The translations under genes were made by a program, and so were the position numbers. From positions 1 through 34,271 of the forward strand of contig CAITYL010000192.1 in NCBI GenBank assembly GCA_903896595.1: DNA of 34,271 nucleotides, given 5' to 3'. The stretch comes from an uncultured Lentisphaerota bacterium. GTDB lineage: Bacteria > Verrucomicrobiota > Lentisphaeria > Oligosphaerales > CAITYL01. Numbering within the stretch: position 1 is the first letter of the stretch; each line of letters starts with the position of its first letter. Below are positions 32,149 to 34,271 of the stretch, in pieces. The notes under the pieces are model-generated. The model had not been told where the DNA came from. It searched no databases and saw nothing but the letters and a program-made list of their open reading frames with translations.

Positions 32149-32517
32149 ATGCGCGACCATACGAAACTTCGGGCATTTCAATTGGCCGACGACGTGGCGG
32201 TCTTGATCTACCGGGCAACCAAGGGCTTTCCAAAGTCGGAGATCTATGGGCTGACGTCCCAAATGCGGAGAGCCGCGGTTTCCGTGCCGTCAAACATTGT
32301 TGAGGGATGTGCGCGTGAAAGTGAGGCCGAATACCTTCGCTTTCTTGAGGTAGCCTTTGCCTCCGCAAGAGAATTGCATTATCAGTTCAGCTTAGCTGAA
32401 CGTTTGGGTTATACGGAAGAACAGGATGTTCTTGAATGTGACTCGAAAATGACCGAAACCGAAAAAGTCCTAAGTGCCTTGATTCGCTCAATCCGCCGTG
32501 AACCTGCCGTTTTATGA
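32149..32517 (+). CDS. Four-helix-bundle protein (23S rRNA IVP/S23 family)
   Basis: A 122-residue member of the four-helix-bundle family first known from open reading frames in 23S rRNA intervening sequences. Diagnostic parts are KLRAFQLADDVAVLIYRATK (helix 1), FPKSEIYGLTSQMRRAAVSV then PSNIVEGCAR (residues 24-52), YLRFLEVAFASARELHYQFS (helix 3), and a last helix near TETEKVLSALIRSIRR. Length is typical and all helices are present. GGGGA six bases before the ATG directly follows the left type C array. Its base composition is less GC-rich than the flanking gldG-like and DUF4340 genes, so it looks inserted. Related Avd proteins bind nucleic acid with reverse transcriptases; none is seen here. 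Confidence 0.9.
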   Translation: MRDHTKLRAFQLADDVAVLIYRATKGFPKSEIYGLTSQMRRAAVSVPSNIVEGCARESEAEYLRFLEVAFASARELHYQFSLAERLGYTEEQDVLECDSKMTETEKVLSALIRSIRREPAVL

Positions 32518-32529
32518 TAACGTGATTTC

Positions 32530-32587
32530 CTAACCGCCTAACAGCCTAACAGTCTACAGCCTACAGCCTAACAGCCTAACCGCCTCA
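32530..32587. repeat. Type C array, right arm (8-bp units)
   Basis: Units such as CTAACCGC, CTAACAGC, CTAACAGT, CTACAGC and CTAACCGC are tandemly arranged. They are complementary in type to the TGTTAGGC units at 32077-32139, and a few units have lost a base. The array ends just before the ribosome site of the DUF4340 gene. Confidence 0.85.
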
Positions 32588-32600
32588 GAGGACCCCCCGG

Positions 32601-33842
32601 ATGAACGCCAAGCAATTAGTGAAATTACTCGCCCTGGCCCTGGTGGTGGTCGCCGCCGGGCTCCTGGCCCGCTGGACGCAGGCGCGTCACCGGCAGGCCG
32701 ATGCGGCCGCCGTGGGCGGCCTGGTGCTGCCCGGCCTGGACGTCAACCAGGCCGCCGCCATCCGCATCACCGACCCGGACGGCACCCTCGAACTGCGTCA
32801 ACAGGACGGCCTCTGGCGCGTCGTCCAGCGTGACCAGTACCGGGCCGACTTCACCCTCCTCAGCGCCCTCCTGCGCGACCTGGCCGAACTCAAGGCCGTC
32901 CGCCCCATTGAGGCCGGCCCCTCCCAATTCGCCCGGCTCGGCCTGGACGCCCCCGCCGGCCCGGCCGCCCCCGCCGCCACCACCCTCCAAGTCCTGAACG
33001 CCGCCGGCCAGCCCCTGGCCGAACTGCGCCTGGGCAAGCCCTACCGCCAGGACGATGCCGCGGACCCGGCCGCCGCCGCCAGAAGCATGATGAACGCCCC
33101 CGGCGGCGACACCGCCGCCGGCCGCTTCCTGCTACTGCCCAAGACCGGCGCCGTCGTCCTCGTCGCCAAGCCCCTGACCAACGTCACCAGCAAGCCCATG
33201 GACTGGGTGGACCACGATTTCGTCAAGCTCAACGAGCTCAAGCACGCCACCCTGGCGGAGGCCGGCCAACCCCTGTGGAAGGTCGGCCGCGGCCAGAGCA
33301 GCGCCCCCCTCGCCCTGGCCGGCCTGGGCAAAAATGAAACGGCGGACAGCGCCAAGCTCAGTGCCATCGGCAGCGCCCTCTCCTGGTTCAGTTTTGCCGA
33401 GATCGCCCCCAAATCCCTCACCCCGGAAGCCGCCGGCCTGGACGCCGCCAAAACGTTCACCGCCGCGGACTTCGACGGCAACCAGGCCACCCTCACCATC
33501 AGCAACACCGCCGATGCCGCCGGCCGGCTCTACGTCACCGCCGCCGTCGCTTATGCGGCCCCGAAGGCGCGCACCCCCGGCAAGGACGAAAAGCCCGCGG
33601 ACAAGCAGAAGCTGGACGACGCCTTCGCCAAGCAGCAGGCCGCGCACCAGCGGCAGGTCGCGGAATTGCAGGAACGGCTCCGCGGCCGCATCTTCCTGGT
33701 CGAAAAAGCGATGCTGGACGCCATCCTGCGCCAGCGCGCCGAACTGCTGGCCGAAAAGCCCAAGCCGGCCCCCGCCGCCCAGCCCGGCGCCCCCGCCCTG
33801 CCCGTGCCCCCAGCCGGCACCGGCACCTCAAGCACGGACTGA
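32601..33842 (+). CDS. DUF4340 protein of the Gld-type export locus
   Basis: A 413-residue protein with an N-terminal membrane anchor (LVKLLALALVVVAAGLLARW) and a DUF4340 region: VNQAAAIRITDPDGTLELRQ, then DGLWRV near residue 75, DFTLLSALLRDLAELKAVRP near 92, and WVDHDFVKLN near 205. DUF4340 genes commonly close GldA/F/G-type loci, so it is likely to be an envelope component of the same transporter. AGAGGA precedes the ATG. The C-terminus is Pro/Ala-rich, and its last codons and stop (SSTD-TGA) are supplied by repeat array A7, so the native C-terminus may have been replaced. Confidence 0.8.
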   Translation: MNAKQLVKLLALALVVVAAGLLARWTQARHRQADAAAVGGLVLPGLDVNQAAAIRITDPDGTLELRQQDGLWRVVQRDQYRADFTLLSALLRDLAELKAVRPIEAGPSQFARLGLDAPAGPAAPAATTLQVLNAAGQPLAELRLGKPYRQDDAADPAAAARSMMNAPGGDTAAGRFLLLPKTGAVVLVAKPLTNVTSKPMDWVDHDFVKLNELKHATLAEAGQPLWKVGRGQSSAPLALAGLGKNETADSAKLSAIGSALSWFSFAEIAPKSLTPEAAGLDAAKTFTAADFDGNQATLTISNTADAAGRLYVTAAVAYAAPKARTPGKDEKPADKQKLDDAFAKQQAAHQRQVAELQERLRGRIFLVEKAMLDAILRQRAELLAEKPKPAPAAQPGAPALPVPPAGTGTSSTD

Positions 33843-33937
33843 CACGGACCTTCACGGACTAACACGGACCAAAGACCGTCCCATCGGGGGACTTGCGTCA
33901 GTCCGTGCCCGTCCGTGTTGGTCCGTGTTGGTCCGTG
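33833..33937. repeat. Type A hairpin array A7
   Basis: Four CACGGAC cores (33833-33869), a 31-base loop with GTCCC/GGGAC able to pair, and four GTCCGTG cores (33901-33937). The first spacer is TGA and forms the stop codon of the DUF4340 gene. Confidence 0.92.
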
Positions 33938-34017
33938 CCCCCGCCCATCTGCCCCCTTCCCCAACCGAGTTATCGTCGGAGACGGGCGTACGTTGGCTTG
34001 GTGGACGGTAGCCCTAT

Positions 34018-34117
34018 AAAAAGGGCGAAACAGGGGCCGCCTGCGGAATCCGCAAATGGCACCAACAGGGTTGACGGAGGGTTTGGGAACCGCCTTTCCT
34101 TAATGGGAAAACCTCGT
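34018..34117. repeat. MITE-like element, partial copy IV
   Basis: It contains the GGCCGCCTGCGGAATCCGC block and GACGGAGGGTTTGGGAACC of the full element in the orientation of copy II. The terminal part is replaced by ATGGGAAAACCTCGT, a 15-mer also found at 7926-7940. Confidence 0.65.
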
Positions 34118-34154
34118 ACTCTTGAAAACGGCTCCCCCTTTCTGCTTTTCCTCC

Positions 34155-34271
34155 CAACCCCTCAACCCCTCAACCCCTCAACCGCCCAACCCCTCAACCG
34201 CCCAACCACCCAACCGCCCAACCACCCAACCACCCAACCACTCAACCACCCAACCACCCAACCACTCAACC
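34155..34271. repeat. Type D array (8-bp CAACCNCY units)
   Basis: Fourteen uninterrupted 8-bp units (CAACCCCT, CAACCGCC, CAACCACC, CAACCACT) run into the right edge of the window. By analogy with the type C arms this is probably one arm of an inverted array whose partner lies outside. Confidence 0.85.

Noticed and set aside
32149..32517. 23S rRNA intervening sequence
   Set aside because: The four-helix gene fits the family, but no rRNA sequence flanks it; the neighbours are gldG-like and DUF4340 genes.
19602..32517. Diversity-generating retroelement suggested by Avd-like four-helix genes
   Set aside because: No reverse transcriptase, template repeat or variable repeat was found in the window.
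33833..33937. Array A7 as a simple intrinsic terminator
   Set aside because: The stem is interrupted every 7 bp, has no following T-run, and the same structure occurs inside coding regions, where termination would be harmful.

Overview
GC-rich bacterial chromosomal DNA with no rRNA, tRNA or CRISPR. The gene set suggests a PVC-group bacterium (Lentisphaerota, Kiritimatiellota or Verrucomicrobiota). The signs are BatA/von Willebrand (VWA) membrane proteins, a GldA/GldF/GldG/DUF4340-type export locus, GxxExxY and four-helix-bundle genes, and very many palindromic repeat arrays. The phylum is an inference; no marker gene is present.

Layout. 1-4.6 kb: a membrane protein and two divergent paralogous sugar-type MFS transporters. 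4.8-6.9 kb: BatA/VWA protein. 6.9-20.6 kb: an accessory block with a RelE/HigB-type toxin-antitoxin pair, a winged-helix regulator next to a truncated nucleotidyltransferase, a SWIM zinc-finger protein, an EamA-like transporter, two tandem unknown paralogs, a SET-domain protein, a PurD-like ATP-grasp ligase, a TOTE-type primase-helicase, and two copies of a four-helix-bundle-suffix gene. 20.6-22.9 kb: a VWA/glutamine-amidotransferase-like membrane protein that would normally be expected near the BatA gene. 23.5-27.7 kb: GxxExxY protein, small membrane protein, and a TolC-like/HlyD-like pair. 28.1-33.8 kb: ABC ATPase, ABC-2 permease, GldG-like protein and DUF4340 protein, with a four-helix-bundle gene inserted before the last.

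The most unusual layer is the repeats. (A) Seven hairpin arrays are built of 7-bp CACGGAC cores every 10 bp, usually four per arm, with 3-nt spacers that mostly do not pair. (B) About eight hairpins are built of 9-bp GCCAAG-type units. (C, D) Two more arrays use 8-bp units. A MITE-like element of about 170-200 bp has four copies plus a fragment. Type A arrays lie in frame inside two unrelated protein genes and supply the stop codon of a third.

Small genes of the four-helix-bundle and GxxExxY families sit between or inside such arrays, which recalls the layout of 23S rRNA intervening sequences. I propose that array plus small-protein cargo is a recurring genetic unit; this is inference. A duplicated array plus four-helix gene also forms direct repeats around a 7-kb island carrying the SET, PurD-like and TOTE genes.
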